Positions 41,333 to 51,334 of a DNA stretch of 64,000 nt are shown here, piece after piece. Source of the DNA: Cladosporium sp. IMV 00045 (lineage: Eukaryota; Ascomycota; Dothideomycetes; Cladosporiales; Cladosporiaceae); the NCBI GenBank assembly GCA_001931905.2, contig MSJI02000940.1:1-64000 (forward strand), read 5' to 3'. The notes beneath the pieces are model-generated. The model was not told the origin of the DNA. It searched no databases and saw only the letters and a list, made by a program, of their open reading frames with translations. The translations under genes and the position numbers were made by a program. The first letter of the stretch is position 1. Each line of letters begins with the position of its first letter.

Positions 41333-41756
41333 TGAGCTCCATGGTGCTGGCAACATCATGATGGATTTGCCGCCATCTAACATGTCGAGGTTGATGTTTC
41401 GAACCCAGGGTCAAGCCATCGGCATCACAGATCTAGAGCTTGATCGCTAACGGCCGACTCTCATAAGCTGAGATAAACACGTCTGTCGAGGCTTCTGGAA
41501 TCAATGAAACTGAGCGATGGTTGCAATGATCAGAAAGACATTCAGAGTGCCTTACGGAAGTGAGCGGCTCGGTGAGAAGCTGTGAAATATCTCATGTTTC
41601 GTTGGAATGCAGTGATCCATCTACCATGTCATCCGATGTTCCTTGAGAGTTTATCTTGTCATATGGAACGAGCTTATCTGTGACGATCACATCCCTCCAT
41701 TTGATGTGGGGGAGCAAAAAAGATGACATTGCCGATTCAGGACTTTCTCCCAGCAT

Positions 41757-41763
41757 TGACTCA
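41757..41763. promoter_or_regulatory. TGACTCA (Gcn4/CpcA-type site) upstream of HIS4
   Basis: An exact match to the general amino-acid control element, 129 bases upstream of the HIS4 start codon. HIS4 is a classic Gcn4 target in yeast and cross-pathway control by CpcA is known in filamentous fungi, so function here is likely. Confidence 0.7.
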
Positions 41764-41891
41764 GCGGCGTCGGCCTTTAACAAGAAACCACATACTACAA
41801 CACAACGAATACAACACAGAAACATACCAGCAAACTCTGAGTGGCCCAATTGTATTTTCCATTCTCATTCGCACACAGAGCGCAATAAATC

Positions 41892-44525
41892 ATGGCCGGC
41901 CACGCTCAGGCTGAGCACCTTCCGGCTTTCCTCGCCGCCATCGACTTGTCCACATACACTGGCGATGTGAAGACATACACCGGCGGCCTGCTCGCCCAAG
42001 CGACCACTTCGACCCTCGACCAAGCATTCGCCATCCTCAAGGAGACCGTTGGCCAGACTCCGATCTACCTGGACGTTTCGACGCTCGAAGAGCAGCAGGA
42101 TGTCGTCGACCTGCTCGACGCTGGCGCAGCTAAGATCTTCGTTTCCGCCGCACAATTGTCGAGCCTTCAGCAAGTACCAAACCTGGATTCGAGCAGAATT
42201 GTGATCCGTCCCAGTGGCGACGCTAGCTCTATCCTCGAAGGCACCTCATACGCGATCCACCTTAACGTCGCCGATGCTACGACTGTTGGCAGCATCCTGC
42301 AAGAGCTTGGAAAGAACCGCCCGCCTGTCTACGTCTCAAATGCTCAGATCTCGGAACAGGGTGCTATTGAGCTTGGAAAACAGGGCGCTGTACCCATCAT
42401 TCCTTCGCAGCAACTCACAACCGCCGCAGAGCCTGCGGACGGCCAGATCCGCATCGCCAATGTATTGCTGGCGAACGCGAAGAGTGACAGACCCGATGGA
42501 CTTCTGACTACATTGGTCACGGACGAGAGAGGAATCGCCCTCGGCTTGGTGTACAGCAACGAGGAGAGTGTGGCGGAGAGTCTGAGGTGCGGTCGTGGTG
42601 TCTATCACAGCAGAAAGAGGGGGCTCTGGCGCAAGGGCGACACCAGCGGTGATTGGCAAGAGCTTGTGCGCATGGAGTTTGACTGCGACAACGACTGTCT
42701 TCGCGTGGTCGCTCGTCAGCAGGGTGCCGGTTTCTGCCACTTGCAGACTGCGACCTGCTTCGGCGAGTACCGCGGCCTCTCGAAACTGCAGAAGACTCTG
42801 GCCAGCCGCAAGCGCTCTGCGCCTGAAGGCTCATACACCGCGCGCCTCTTCAGCGACTCTAAGATGCTGAATGCCAAGATCATGGAGGAGGCTGCTGAGC
42901 TTTGCGAGGCTGGCACTAAGGACGAGATTGCCGCTGAGGCTGCTGATGTGCTTTACTTCGCTCTCACCAAGGCTACTGCCGCGGGCGTTTCTCTGGAGGA
43001 TATTGAGCGCAACCTCGACGCAAAGAGCGTCAAGGTCAAGAGGAGAAAGGGTGATGCAAAGGGCCCCTACGCAGCCAAGTTTGGCGTCAATGGCGCTGCT
43101 CCTGCGCCTGAAGGTCAGCCCAAGAAGGAGGAGATCCGTGAGGCAGAGTCAAAACCGAAGAGCAAGGAAGATCCCGCTGGACTGAACAAGGACGGCAAGA
43201 TCCAGATGCGCCGTTATGACACCACGAAGGAGAAGCGCGAAGTGATCGAAGAGGTCCTCCAGCGTCCTTCCCAGCGCAGCACCGACAAGATCATGGGCAT
43301 CGTCAACCCGATCATTAAGGACGTCCGTGAAGGCGGAGACAAGTCCCTGCTCAGCTACACCCACAGATTCGAGAAGGCGACTAGCCTCACATCACCAGTC
43401 CTCAAGGCGCCTTTCCCTAGAGAGCTCATGGATATTCCACAAGAGACGATCGACGCCATTGACGTCTCCTACGAGAACATCCGCAAGTTCCACGCCGCAC
43501 AGAAGGACGAGAAGGCTCTTGAGGTCGAGACAATGCCCGGTGTGGTCTGCTCTCGCTTCGCCCGTCCCATTGAGCGTGTTGGTCTGTACGTCCCTGGCGG
43601 CACTGCTGTTCTTCCTTCCACTGCTCTCATGCTTGGTGTGCCCGCCATGGTCGCTGGCTGTAAGAAGATCGTGCTCGCCACCCCTCCCAGATCTGACGGC
43701 CGCGTCACTCCTGAGATTGTCTACGTCGCCCACAAGGTCGGCGCTGAGAGCATCGTGCTCGCGGGTGGTGCTCAGGCCGTCGCCGCCATGGCCTACGGCA
43801 CCGAGAACGTCACCAAGGTCGACAAGATCCTCGGCCCTGGCAACCAGTTCGTGACCGCAGCAAAGATGATCGTCTCGAACGACACCTCTGCGGCCGTCAG
43901 CATCGACATGCCCGCCGGCCCATCCGAAGTCCTCGTCATCGCAGACAAGACTTCCAACCCAGCTTTCGTCGCCTCCGACCTCCTCTCCCAAGCCGAGCAC
44001 GGCGTCGACAGCCAAGTGATCCTCATCGCCGTCGACCTCACCGACTCCGAACTCCAAGCCATCGACGACGAGCTGCACAACCAAGCCATGGCCCTCCCCC
44101 GCGTCGACATCGTCCGCGGCGCCATCGCCCACTCCGTCACCCTCAAGGTCAAAGACATCGAGCACGCCATGGAGCTCTCGAACCTGTACGCGCCGGAGCA
44201 CCTGATCCTGCAAGTTGCCGACCCCGTGGCCGTGCGCGAGATGGTCTTCAACGCCGGCTCGGTTTTCGTCGGCGAGTGGACGCCCGAATCCGTCGGCGAC
44301 TACAGCGCTGGCGTCAACCACTCTCTGCCCACTTATGGCTACGCCAAGCAGTACTCTGGCGTCAACTTGGGGAGCTACGTCAAGCACATCACCAGCTCGA
44401 AGTTGACAGCGGAGGGGCTGAGGAATGTGGGTGGCGCTGTTATGCAGCTCGCCAAGGTGGAGGAGTTGGAGGCGCACAGGCGCGCGGTGGAGATTCGTTT
44501 GGCGAGTATGAGTGAGAGTGCGTGA
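41892..44525 (+). CDS. HIS4: HIS4, trifunctional histidine biosynthesis protein
   Basis: An 877-residue single-exon protein with the standard fungal layout. Residues 1-200 are the poorly conserved N-terminal region. About 205-295 is phosphoribosyl-AMP cyclohydrolase: RGVYHSRKRGLWRKGDTSG, then the metal ligands DCDNDC and GFCHLQTATCFGE. About 296-380 is phosphoribosyl-ATP diphosphatase, with KIMEEAAELCEA and EAADVLYFAL. About 450-870 is histidinol dehydrogenase, with ERVGLYVPGGTA, the DKILGPGNQFV and DMPAGPSEV segments, SQAEHGVDSQ and VNHSLPTYGYA holding the zinc ligands. It carries out steps 2, 3, 9 and 10 of histidine synthesis in the cytosol. A TGACTCA site upstream suggests CpcA control. 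Confidence 0.97.
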   Translation: MAGHAQAEHLPAFLAAIDLSTYTGDVKTYTGGLLAQATTSTLDQAFAILKETVGQTPIYLDVSTLEEQQDVVDLLDAGAAKIFVSAAQLSSLQQVPNLDSSRIVIRPSGDASSILEGTSYAIHLNVADATTVGSILQELGKNRPPVYVSNAQISEQGAIELGKQGAVPIIPSQQLTTAAEPADGQIRIANVLLANAKSDRPDGLLTTLVTDERGIALGLVYSNEESVAESLRCGRGVYHSRKRGLWRKGDTSGDWQELVRMEFDCDNDCLRVVARQQGAGFCHLQTATCFGEYRGLSKLQKTLASRKRSAPEGSYTARLFSDSKMLNAKIMEEAAELCEAGTKDEIAAEAADVLYFALTKATAAGVSLEDIERNLDAKSVKVKRRKGDAKGPYAAKFGVNGAAPAPEGQPKKEEIREAESKPKSKEDPAGLNKDGKIQMRRYDTTKEKREVIEEVLQRPSQRSTDKIMGIVNPIIKDVREGGDKSLLSYTHRFEKATSLTSPVLKAPFPRELMDIPQETIDAIDVSYENIRKFHAAQKDEKALEVETMPGVVCSRFARPIERVGLYVPGGTAVLPSTALMLGVPAMVAGCKKIVLATPPRSDGRVTPEIVYVAHKVGAESIVLAGGAQAVAAMAYGTENVTKVDKILGPGNQFVTAAKMIVSNDTSAAVSIDMPAGPSEVLVIADKTSNPAFVASDLLSQAEHGVDSQVILIAVDLTDSELQAIDDELHNQAMALPRVDIVRGAIAHSVTLKVKDIEHAMELSNLYAPEHLILQVADPVAVREMVFNAGSVFVGEWTPESVGDYSAGVNHSLPTYGYAKQYSGVNLGSYVKHITSSKLTAEGLRNVGGAVMQLAKVEELEAHRRAVEIRLASMSESA

Positions 44526-44836
44526 GGTTGAGGTTGGGGATTTGGTGTGAATGAGGGAAGATAGTTATGTGTTATGCGATCTTATGTTATGGTTTTCTTG
44601 TACGCACTTTCTGTCATCTTTCGCGTATTGAGTGTGTGTGAGCGGGGCAAATTGCAAATTACATATTATAATGGTGCATAGGTTCACTAGATCAGGCTTT
44701 GGTCCTGCTGCAGGCCATGTCCTAAACAATCTATTACCGAAAGTCCCAAAAAACGCCGTCGCTCACTCACTTATATATTATCAAAAGTCTCGAACCACAA
44801 AAGCTAAACAATCTGAACAAGAAACCCCTTCCTACA
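44526..44836. other. Convergent intergenic region
   Basis: 311 bases between HIS4 and the STB6-like gene. I see only likely 3' untranslated sequence. Confidence 0.5.
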
Positions 44837-47506
44837 CTACATGACAACACACCCCCACCCCCGTCCCTCATGCCCCTCCCTCTCCAACTCCGCCACGCGC
44901 TCCTCCACCCTCTGCACGGAGCGTTCGAAATCTCCCACACCCGCCTCAACATCCTCCACCCTTCCTTTCAACCCCCCAATCTCATACTCCAACTTGGCCG
45001 CCAGCGTCTCGAGCTCCTTGCTCCCTTCCTCCATCTGCTCGCGCTCCTCGCGCAGCAGGCCCTCCAGCCCGGCTTGCAGCGCTTGCAGATTCTCCAGGCG
45101 TGGCTGGTAGGCGGAGGAGAGTTTGTCGGCGTTGCGGGCGGCGAGGGGAAGGAAGTCGTGCAGCGTGTCGAGTTGCGTGGAAGTCCAGGTGGCGGTTGTG
45201 GTGGAGAGTTCGCGCAGGGCGAGGCGCAGGGTGAGGGTTGATTTGGAGATGAGTTTTTGGGTGGCGAGTTGCGTGAAGGGCTCGTCGGTTTCGGAGTCGC
45301 TGGAAGTGTCGCTGGGGTTGCTGGCGATGCTTCGCCATGTGAGCACGCTGTCTTCGGCAAGGCTGAAGCTTAGGTGGCGGGGGTAGTGGTTGTCGGTGCG
45401 GGTTTGGTCTTTGCTCGTTTCGATGTGGCTGAGCGATAGGGTGCGGCGGGGGATTGTTTCTTCTGTTGTGTGATCGGGGTCGTGTTCGTGGTGTGAGGGC
45501 TCGTCGCTCGAGTCTGCGTTTGCGTAGAGACTTTCTGCAATCGAATGGCGGTGATGGTTGGTCGGCTCGTCTGAAGTCTGGCTTGTGGCTGTCCTTCGAA
45601 CGGGTTCGCCGTAGTCAGTTTGGTTATCATCGTCGTCTTCCCCTTCGTCTTCTTCCTGTGACTTCAAAAAACTCTCTCGCGATCCACCGGCTTGCTCAGG
45701 AATGGAATATTGCTGCGATCTACGCTTTCTGGAGTCTCTGTCCGATCGCTGGGCGGCAATCGCAGCATCAAGTGAAGCTTCTTGCGGCGACGACGTGATA
45801 CTGTTCGGACTGCTTGCAGGCGAGGTTTGAGAGCGCGGCATCTCCGGTCTGGACCTCTCTGTAGGGGTTTCAACCATTGGACTCCTCGGTGCGTCTTCCT
45901 GTGAAAGCTTCTGCTGATGGCCTTTGATGCCCACCACGCCCTTGAACTTGCCGAGTCCGCTCTTTGCGTCGTTCTTGAAACCTGTTGCGCGCTTGAACAG
46001 CCCACGCTTTTGGTCATCCTCGTCATCAGAGTCGTCCTCCATGGGTGTTCGCAAGTCATTGTACTGTTCCCTGTCAGGTACAGGCATCCCATCAACGGTT
46101 GACTTCCTTCCCGTCCAAGCATAACCTCCTTGCTCATCAGGTCGAAAGATCAAGCCTCCGCTTGCCGTGCGCTTCTCCTCTTGAGCTTCTTTCTTCTTCA
46201 AAGGTTTGCCATACCATAGCCACTTGCACCTCTGGCCGTAGATCAGTTGCACAAACCTTTCAATGTCAGTCGTCTCGATCTCCGAGATCCCCGCCCTGTC
46301 TCTGCCACCCACAACGTCCATCACCATTTCGCCACCCTTGCCACTCAGCTCAGCGACTGTGGACTTGACCACTCGTGGTACAGTCCAGCTGTCACTGCTT
46401 GCCGCTTTCGAGCTGACCCTGTGCAAGCGAGCCAATGTGTGTCTGTCTAAGCGACGAGACTTTGTCAACCGCTGCTGTTTCTGAAACGAGCCAACGCCGC
46501 GTTTCATGCTCTCTACATCGAAAGCGTCTTTGCCAACCGGCGCTCCAATAGCGTGAAGTCTGTTTCGAGCACCCATGAGCAGTCCCAAGAGGGCAGCAAC
46601 CGTAGTCGGTCCCAAGATGCCATCGTGGGGCTCTGACTGATAGTAGTCACCGCCAATCTCAACCCACCAGTCGTTGATGGCTCCCTCAGTCACGTCACAA
46701 AGCAGACCATCGGCGTAGTCTATGTCCAGCTTGTTGAAAAGAGTGAGGGCGGATTGGCAAAGCTTCACCAGCTCCATGACAGACTTGTAGACCTCGTTCT
46801 TGTCGGAAGTGTGATACAATTGATGGAACTTAGCCACTGTCGCTCCTGAAGGCGGGACGAGCGTGAGACCAACACGGCCGGAACAGCCAAGACGCTTCAG
46901 ATTCTCGTTCACGAAGAAGTCGAATCTGTGCTTCTTCAAATCTCCATCAGGGACCGGGATGACAGTGAGCGAAGAGGGAAATGCCGACAGGTTCGTCACC
47001 ATCAGAGTGCCCAGTGGGGTATCTCGTCGCCGTGCATGGTACTGATTGAGTGCCTTGAAATACACTCGCAGCCTAGGCGACCACTGAGACTCGTCCGTCG
47101 GCACACTGAGAACTCCCACGACAATGACATGTGCAGGATCGCCAGTGTAGGTCGTGATGACAAAAGTGGGATGCGTCCGTGAAGTGGTCCATTGCTCTAC
47201 AATATAGCATTCGTAGCCTTGGAGTTCCTTGCGACGCTCCAAAGTAGTTGTCGAAGGATCTTCTTCCAAGTAGCGAAAGGCGACGGGATCGTTGAGCACG
47301 AAACGCTGGTGGCCAGGCTTCACGGCATTTCGCTCGTCATTTTCAGGATTGGGCTCCTCGGGTACGCGCTCTGATGTCGCAATGCGCTTCAGATTCCGCT
47401 CAGCGCCGTGGGGTGCGGTTGTAGGTCGCTGGAACGAAGCGGTTGACGGAGAGGTGATCGCTGGGCCTCGATTTTGCCTCTCGTCGAAGGACATCCTTAC
47501 TGCCAT
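44837..47506 (-). CDS. STB6/STB2-like Sin3-binding protein
   Basis: An 889-residue single-exon protein. The region from about residue 65 to 450 matches the N-terminal domain of yeast STB6/STB2: GHQRFVLNDPVAFRYLEED, GYECYIVEQWTTSRTHPTFVI, ARRRDTPLGTLMVTNLSAFPSS and GLLMGARNRLHAIG. The rest is Ser/Glu-rich and disordered, ending in a coiled coil (about 800-880). Yeast STB proteins bind the SIN3 histone deacetylase scaffold, so a chromatin role is likely. The ATG at 47504-47506 is the first in the frame; nine codons upstream are open from a GTG only. Confidence 0.82.
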   Translation of the reverse strand: MAVRMSFDERQNRGPAITSPSTASFQRPTTAPHGAERNLKRIATSERVPEEPNPENDERNAVKPGHQRFVLNDPVAFRYLEEDPSTTTLERRKELQGYECYIVEQWTTSRTHPTFVITTYTGDPAHVIVVGVLSVPTDESQWSPRLRVYFKALNQYHARRRDTPLGTLMVTNLSAFPSSLTVIPVPDGDLKKHRFDFFVNENLKRLGCSGRVGLTLVPPSGATVAKFHQLYHTSDKNEVYKSVMELVKLCQSALTLFNKLDIDYADGLLCDVTEGAINDWWVEIGGDYYQSEPHDGILGPTTVAALLGLLMGARNRLHAIGAPVGKDAFDVESMKRGVGSFQKQQRLTKSRRLDRHTLARLHRVSSKAASSDSWTVPRVVKSTVAELSGKGGEMVMDVVGGRDRAGISEIETTDIERFVQLIYGQRCKWLWYGKPLKKKEAQEEKRTASGGLIFRPDEQGGYAWTGRKSTVDGMPVPDREQYNDLRTPMEDDSDDEDDQKRGLFKRATGFKNDAKSGLGKFKGVVGIKGHQQKLSQEDAPRSPMVETPTERSRPEMPRSQTSPASSPNSITSSPQEASLDAAIAAQRSDRDSRKRRSQQYSIPEQAGGSRESFLKSQEEDEGEDDDDNQTDYGEPVRRTATSQTSDEPTNHHRHSIAESLYANADSSDEPSHHEHDPDHTTEETIPRRTLSLSHIETSKDQTRTDNHYPRHLSFSLAEDSVLTWRSIASNPSDTSSDSETDEPFTQLATQKLISKSTLTLRLALRELSTTTATWTSTQLDTLHDFLPLAARNADKLSSAYQPRLENLQALQAGLEGLLREEREQMEEGSKELETLAAKLEYEIGGLKGRVEDVEAGVGDFERSVQRVEERVAELEREGHEGRGWGCVVM

Positions 47507-48223
47507 GTTGGCAGTCTCCTTGCGGCAAATCACTGGAGTTGCGAGAGAAAGAAGCTCATGCTTGGCCCATCCGGATGAGCAATATCTCCTGTTCTGAATT
47601 GGATAATTTAAAAATTTGAAGATTATGCTTCTTCACCTAACATTCGTTAGTATCAACGAGCAAGACCTATCTCACCATGTCGACAGGACAGAAGTTTATG
47701 CCTGAGGCTGCATTCTTGTCGCTGGCTGTGGCGAGCAAGCTCGAGCCGCATCGGCAATCACATCTCATCGTCCATCCCTCAGGCTGGCTGTCATCATGCA
47801 CGTGGTCATGACTTTCAAGTGCCGACTTCACCATGTCCGCAATGTACCGCAGCCCTCGTTGCAATAAATTAAATTCCCAGACAACCCCGACAACAATCGC
47901 AAGCATGTGGATGCAAGCTACGAGATCTCACAGGTCAATTGGGGTTGATCCCAGATTCGAACCCTTGCATCTCTGCTTCGTTCGTTCCCGCGCGTGATTT
48001 GCATCGCTTCATCATGACGTTTTACAATGTGGGAGGAGGGGGGATGAAGACGTCAAGACAGCGTGTTGGGTTGTTTTGTAATGGCCAAGCAGTAAGTGGA
48101 TGGAGAGGATAAGTATATGTATTGGGGATTCTCGTTTGATCCAATTTCCCTGTTGTCCCGTTTTGTATTCTTCCCTCAACTAAATATTTATAAACCAAAG
48201 CTTAAAGCTCTAAGACACCCAAC
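47507..48223. other. Divergent intergenic region (STB6-like / ADH)
   Basis: 717 bases between divergent genes. A 79-codon minus-strand frame (47667-47906) has no recognisable motif. TTATAAA at 48188-48194 lies 30-36 bases before the dehydrogenase ATG and may be its TATA box, with a very short leader. Confidence 0.5.
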
Positions 48224-49711
48224 ATGGCTATGTCACAAGCAGCCTGGAAGGCCGAGCAGGCCATTGGCCACGGCGACAATGCTACTACTGCACAAGACGT
48301 GACCAACCCAGGTCTCAAACCAGAATGGGGAAACTCCAATGAGACGATGAAAGCTCTAGCCTGGATGGGCAAGAACACCGTCGAAGTCGGTAAGGACGAT
48401 CTGCTGTTCCGCATCACAAACCACAACCTTGATGAGCGCTAACGCATGTCTGCACAACAACAGTCGACACGCCCAAGCCCAAGATCCTCGAAGACCGCGA
48501 TGTCATCCTCAAAATCACCGGCAGCACCATCTGCGGCAGCGACCTGCACCTGTACCATGGCACGGTCGTCGAGCTGCAGAAAGGTGACATTCTCGGCCAT
48601 GAATTCTGCGGCATCGTCGACGAGATGGGCCCCGGCGTGAAGAACCTGCAGAAAGGCGACAGGGTCGTGGCCAGCTTCCAGATCGCCTGCGGAGACTGCT
48701 ACTACTGCAACAAGAAGCAGTCCTCGCAGTGCGAGCGCACAAACGCGAACACGATTGAGAACACCATGTACGGCGGCCGCACTGCTGGCATGTTCGGCTA
48801 CTCGCATTTCACGGGAGGGTTTGCTGGTGGTCAAGCGGAGTATACTCGCGTGCCGTACGGTGACAACAACTTGCTGAAGCTCCCCGACGACGTGCCGGAT
48901 GAGAAGGGCCTGTACCTCTCCGACGTGCTCAGCACGAGCTGGAACGGCGTTGTGGACACTGGTGTCGACGAGGGCGACGTTGTCGCTATTTGGGGCGCCG
49001 GCCCCATCGGACAGATGTGCGCTGAGTTTGCTTTGATGCACAAGGCCAGCCGCGTCATCATGGTCGACCAGAACTGGCGTCTGGATTTCGTGCGCGAGCG
49101 ATACCCCCGAATTGAGCTCGTGGACTTCTCGCAGCTTGGAGGCAGCAAGGGCGTTGTGACGAGACTGAAGGAGATGACCGACGGTCGCGGTCCTGACGTT
49201 GCTATTGAGTGTGTCGCTGGCGAGTACCCCAAGGGCTGGGCGCACACCATCGAGCTGGCCGCTGGTCTGGAGACGGATACCAGCGAGATTGTTAATGAGT
49301 GCATCGAGTCCGTGAGGAACTTTGGTCGCGTCGGTATCACTGGCGTCTACGTGGGCTACTGCAACCACTTCAACATCGGTGAGTGACGTAACCTCCCCTA
49401 AATCCCAAAGCCAGTAACATGAACACCCTCACTGACACATGAAATTCACAGGATCTCTCATGGAGCGCGGCATCCGCCTGATCGGCAACGGGCAAGCACC
49501 CGTGCACATGTACTGGAAGGACCTACTAGAGAAGATCCAGAAGAAGGAGTTCGAGCCGTTGAAGATGGTGACGCACCGCGTGCGCATGGAGGACATGGCG
49601 CGGGTGTACGCCGACTTTGACAAGAAGAACGACGGCATGCAGAAGGTGTACGTGCAGACGCGCTTCTCCCTGCCGCCTTGCGAGGGGAGCCCGGCGTTGA
49701 AGACGTATTAG
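48224..49711 (+). CDS. Zinc-dependent alcohol/formaldehyde dehydrogenase-like enzyme
   Basis: A three-exon gene, 48224-48389, 48464-49378 and 49452-49711, with introns of 74 and 73 nt, encoding 446 residues. The GroES-like part has the catalytic zinc ligands in STICGSDLHLYHG and ILGHEFCG, and structural-zinc cysteines in CGDCYYCNKKQSSQC. The NAD(P) fold carries VAIWGAGPIGQMC with an acidic residue at the end of the next strand (VIMVD). The branch resembles glutathione-independent formaldehyde dehydrogenase-like proteins with a long insertion before the nucleotide fold. It probably acts on a primary alcohol or aldehyde, but the substrate cannot be fixed. The first two codons before S4 include a second in-frame ATG. 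Confidence 0.9.
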
Positions 49712-50749
49712 ATTGGGGTGTTGATATTGTTGGATTTTGTTGTGGAAGATCGTGATGAGAGATGAGATGTTAACGAGTATATGATGAGTAGCGAACCAGA
49801 TTGCATAATACTGTATACACGAATAGTCAACTTCAGATTCGAGACGCGGCTTTGTGTGGGAAAGACTCGGACCATTGTTCTCGTCAGCTCGTGTTTGGAG
49901 ATGTCACTTCATCAGATTTCGAGCGGAAGAGTCGCAAGTCCGTTGTCCGCTCAGTCAAAGGTGCTTCTTAATACTGTGAGATGAATCGGTAGGCTCTTCG
50001 TAGATGCATACGTAAGATCTCGAGAGTGCGATTTTCAATCAGGTGAGGTTGAGATAAGCAGTGTTTCTCCATCAAGTTCAGGAGGAAGGAGCAAGCAGCC
50101 TAAACACACCCCTTCCGCTCCAAGCACACCACCCCAGAGAGAAAGTCAGGAGAATGTATGGTGGATTTTGTAATGTTTTTTCTTTTCAATGATATGTTAT
50201 GTGAACTGTCAAGCGTGCAAATGTCAAAAAAGACATAGCACCTGACCTTTCCTCCGGGTATCTCCTTGTTTTTTTGTCCACTGAAGCTCCGGCCATCAAA
50301 AATAATTTCCCCCTTCATCTCCTCCTCGCGTGCAGCAGAGGAGGTGGGTAGATTTCGGGCGTTGTTTGGCTCATAACAGCATGAAGAGAAGAGCTTGCTA
50401 GAAAATAGAAAACAGATGTTAAAACTGATGAGGAAAACGAGTGAAAGAGAACAGCAAGCGCCAAAGACTCCATATCGCGCCGCAACGCGACGCTCCCGCG
50501 GTTTTTGCCTCCCGACCTTCCGACTTGAAAAATGAAAGTAAAGAGTGAACGCCAGTATTTCCGATGCAAATTTGTGGTTTGTTGTCGATGAGCGAGCAGT
50601 GAGGTTGTGAGTTTTTTGCTGCTGCCGGCTCGAAACCATGCTTGAAGGGCTGCGTGTAGATGGCAGCGTAATAACACATGTGCTGGAGAAGAGGTAGAGA
50701 TGATAAAATAAAAACAAACAAGGAGAGTTCAGCCGGATGCGATTCTCTC
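49712..50749. other. Convergent intergenic region
   Basis: 1,038 bases between the ends of the dehydrogenase and SCOC-type genes. A 205-codon minus-strand frame (50100-50717) reads as Ser/Phe-rich sequence without any family feature and is rejected as a gene. Confidence 0.45.
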
Positions 50750-51334
50750 TTATTTGGTGATGCGACCCTTGCCCTTTTTGGGTGGGGCGGATGATGTGAT
50801 CTTGGATGTTTGCATGAGTTCGCCGATGTATCTGTGGACGAGGTCAGTCATTTACACTTTGCTTTTCGCACAACAGCGCCAAGAGAATGACGGAGTGGTA
50901 ACGTACGATTGCAGGAACTTGTTGCCCCCTTCGAGCTTCTCGTGCTCGCTCTTGACCGTTTCTACGCGGTCTACAATGGCTTGCAGACTTGTCTGCAGCA
51001 TTTGGGCTTGCTCGATGAGGTCGCGTCTTGCGTCCTCGCTAAGCTTGTCCACCTCCTCACTGTTCCGTCGAGGTGACATGGCGCGCACATCGTCATCCTC
51101 AAAGTCCGAGTCCACCACGGTGGTGGGCGCGTCGCGTGAAACAATCATGGTGCCGCTGCTTTTCCTGCTGCCGAGTTTTGGCCTTCCGAGGCGAGAGCTG
51201 GATCTGCCTCTACCGTCGTCCTCACTGACAACGGCACTCGAGTCTGGTGATGGTTCTGAGGAGTGGCCGTCGACGATGGCCGACTGTGAAATCGGTTCCT
51301 CGATTGAATGCACGGCGTCCTCTTCCCGGGGCAT
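50750..51334 (-). CDS. Short coiled-coil protein, SCOC family
   Basis: A two-exon gene: complement of 50907-51334 and 50750-50831, with a 75-nt intron, 169 residues. Residues 1-100 are acidic, Ser-rich and disordered. The conserved part is the C-terminal coiled coil at about 105-150, ending EHEKLEGGNKFLQSYIGELMQTSKI across the splice, which is the SCOC (DUF2205) signature. Animal SCOC is a Golgi/endosome protein acting with ARL1 and in autophagy, and a trafficking role here is inferred. The ATG at 51332-51334 is used. The frame is open 58 Pro-rich codons further upstream but has no ATG, so an extra 5' exon is possible. Confidence 0.8.

Noticed and set aside
43392..44477. 361-codon antisense frame within HIS4
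   Set aside because: It is opposite the histidinol dehydrogenase domain, and GC-rich third positions produce long antisense frames. No motif.
47941..47985. Possible tRNA T-loop (GGGTTCGAATC on the minus strand)
   Set aside because: The flanking T stem does not pair and no acceptor, D or anticodon arm can be built.
50100..50717. 205-codon minus-strand frame
   Set aside because: Ser/Phe-rich translation without family features. It lies where the 3' untranslated regions of two convergent genes should be.
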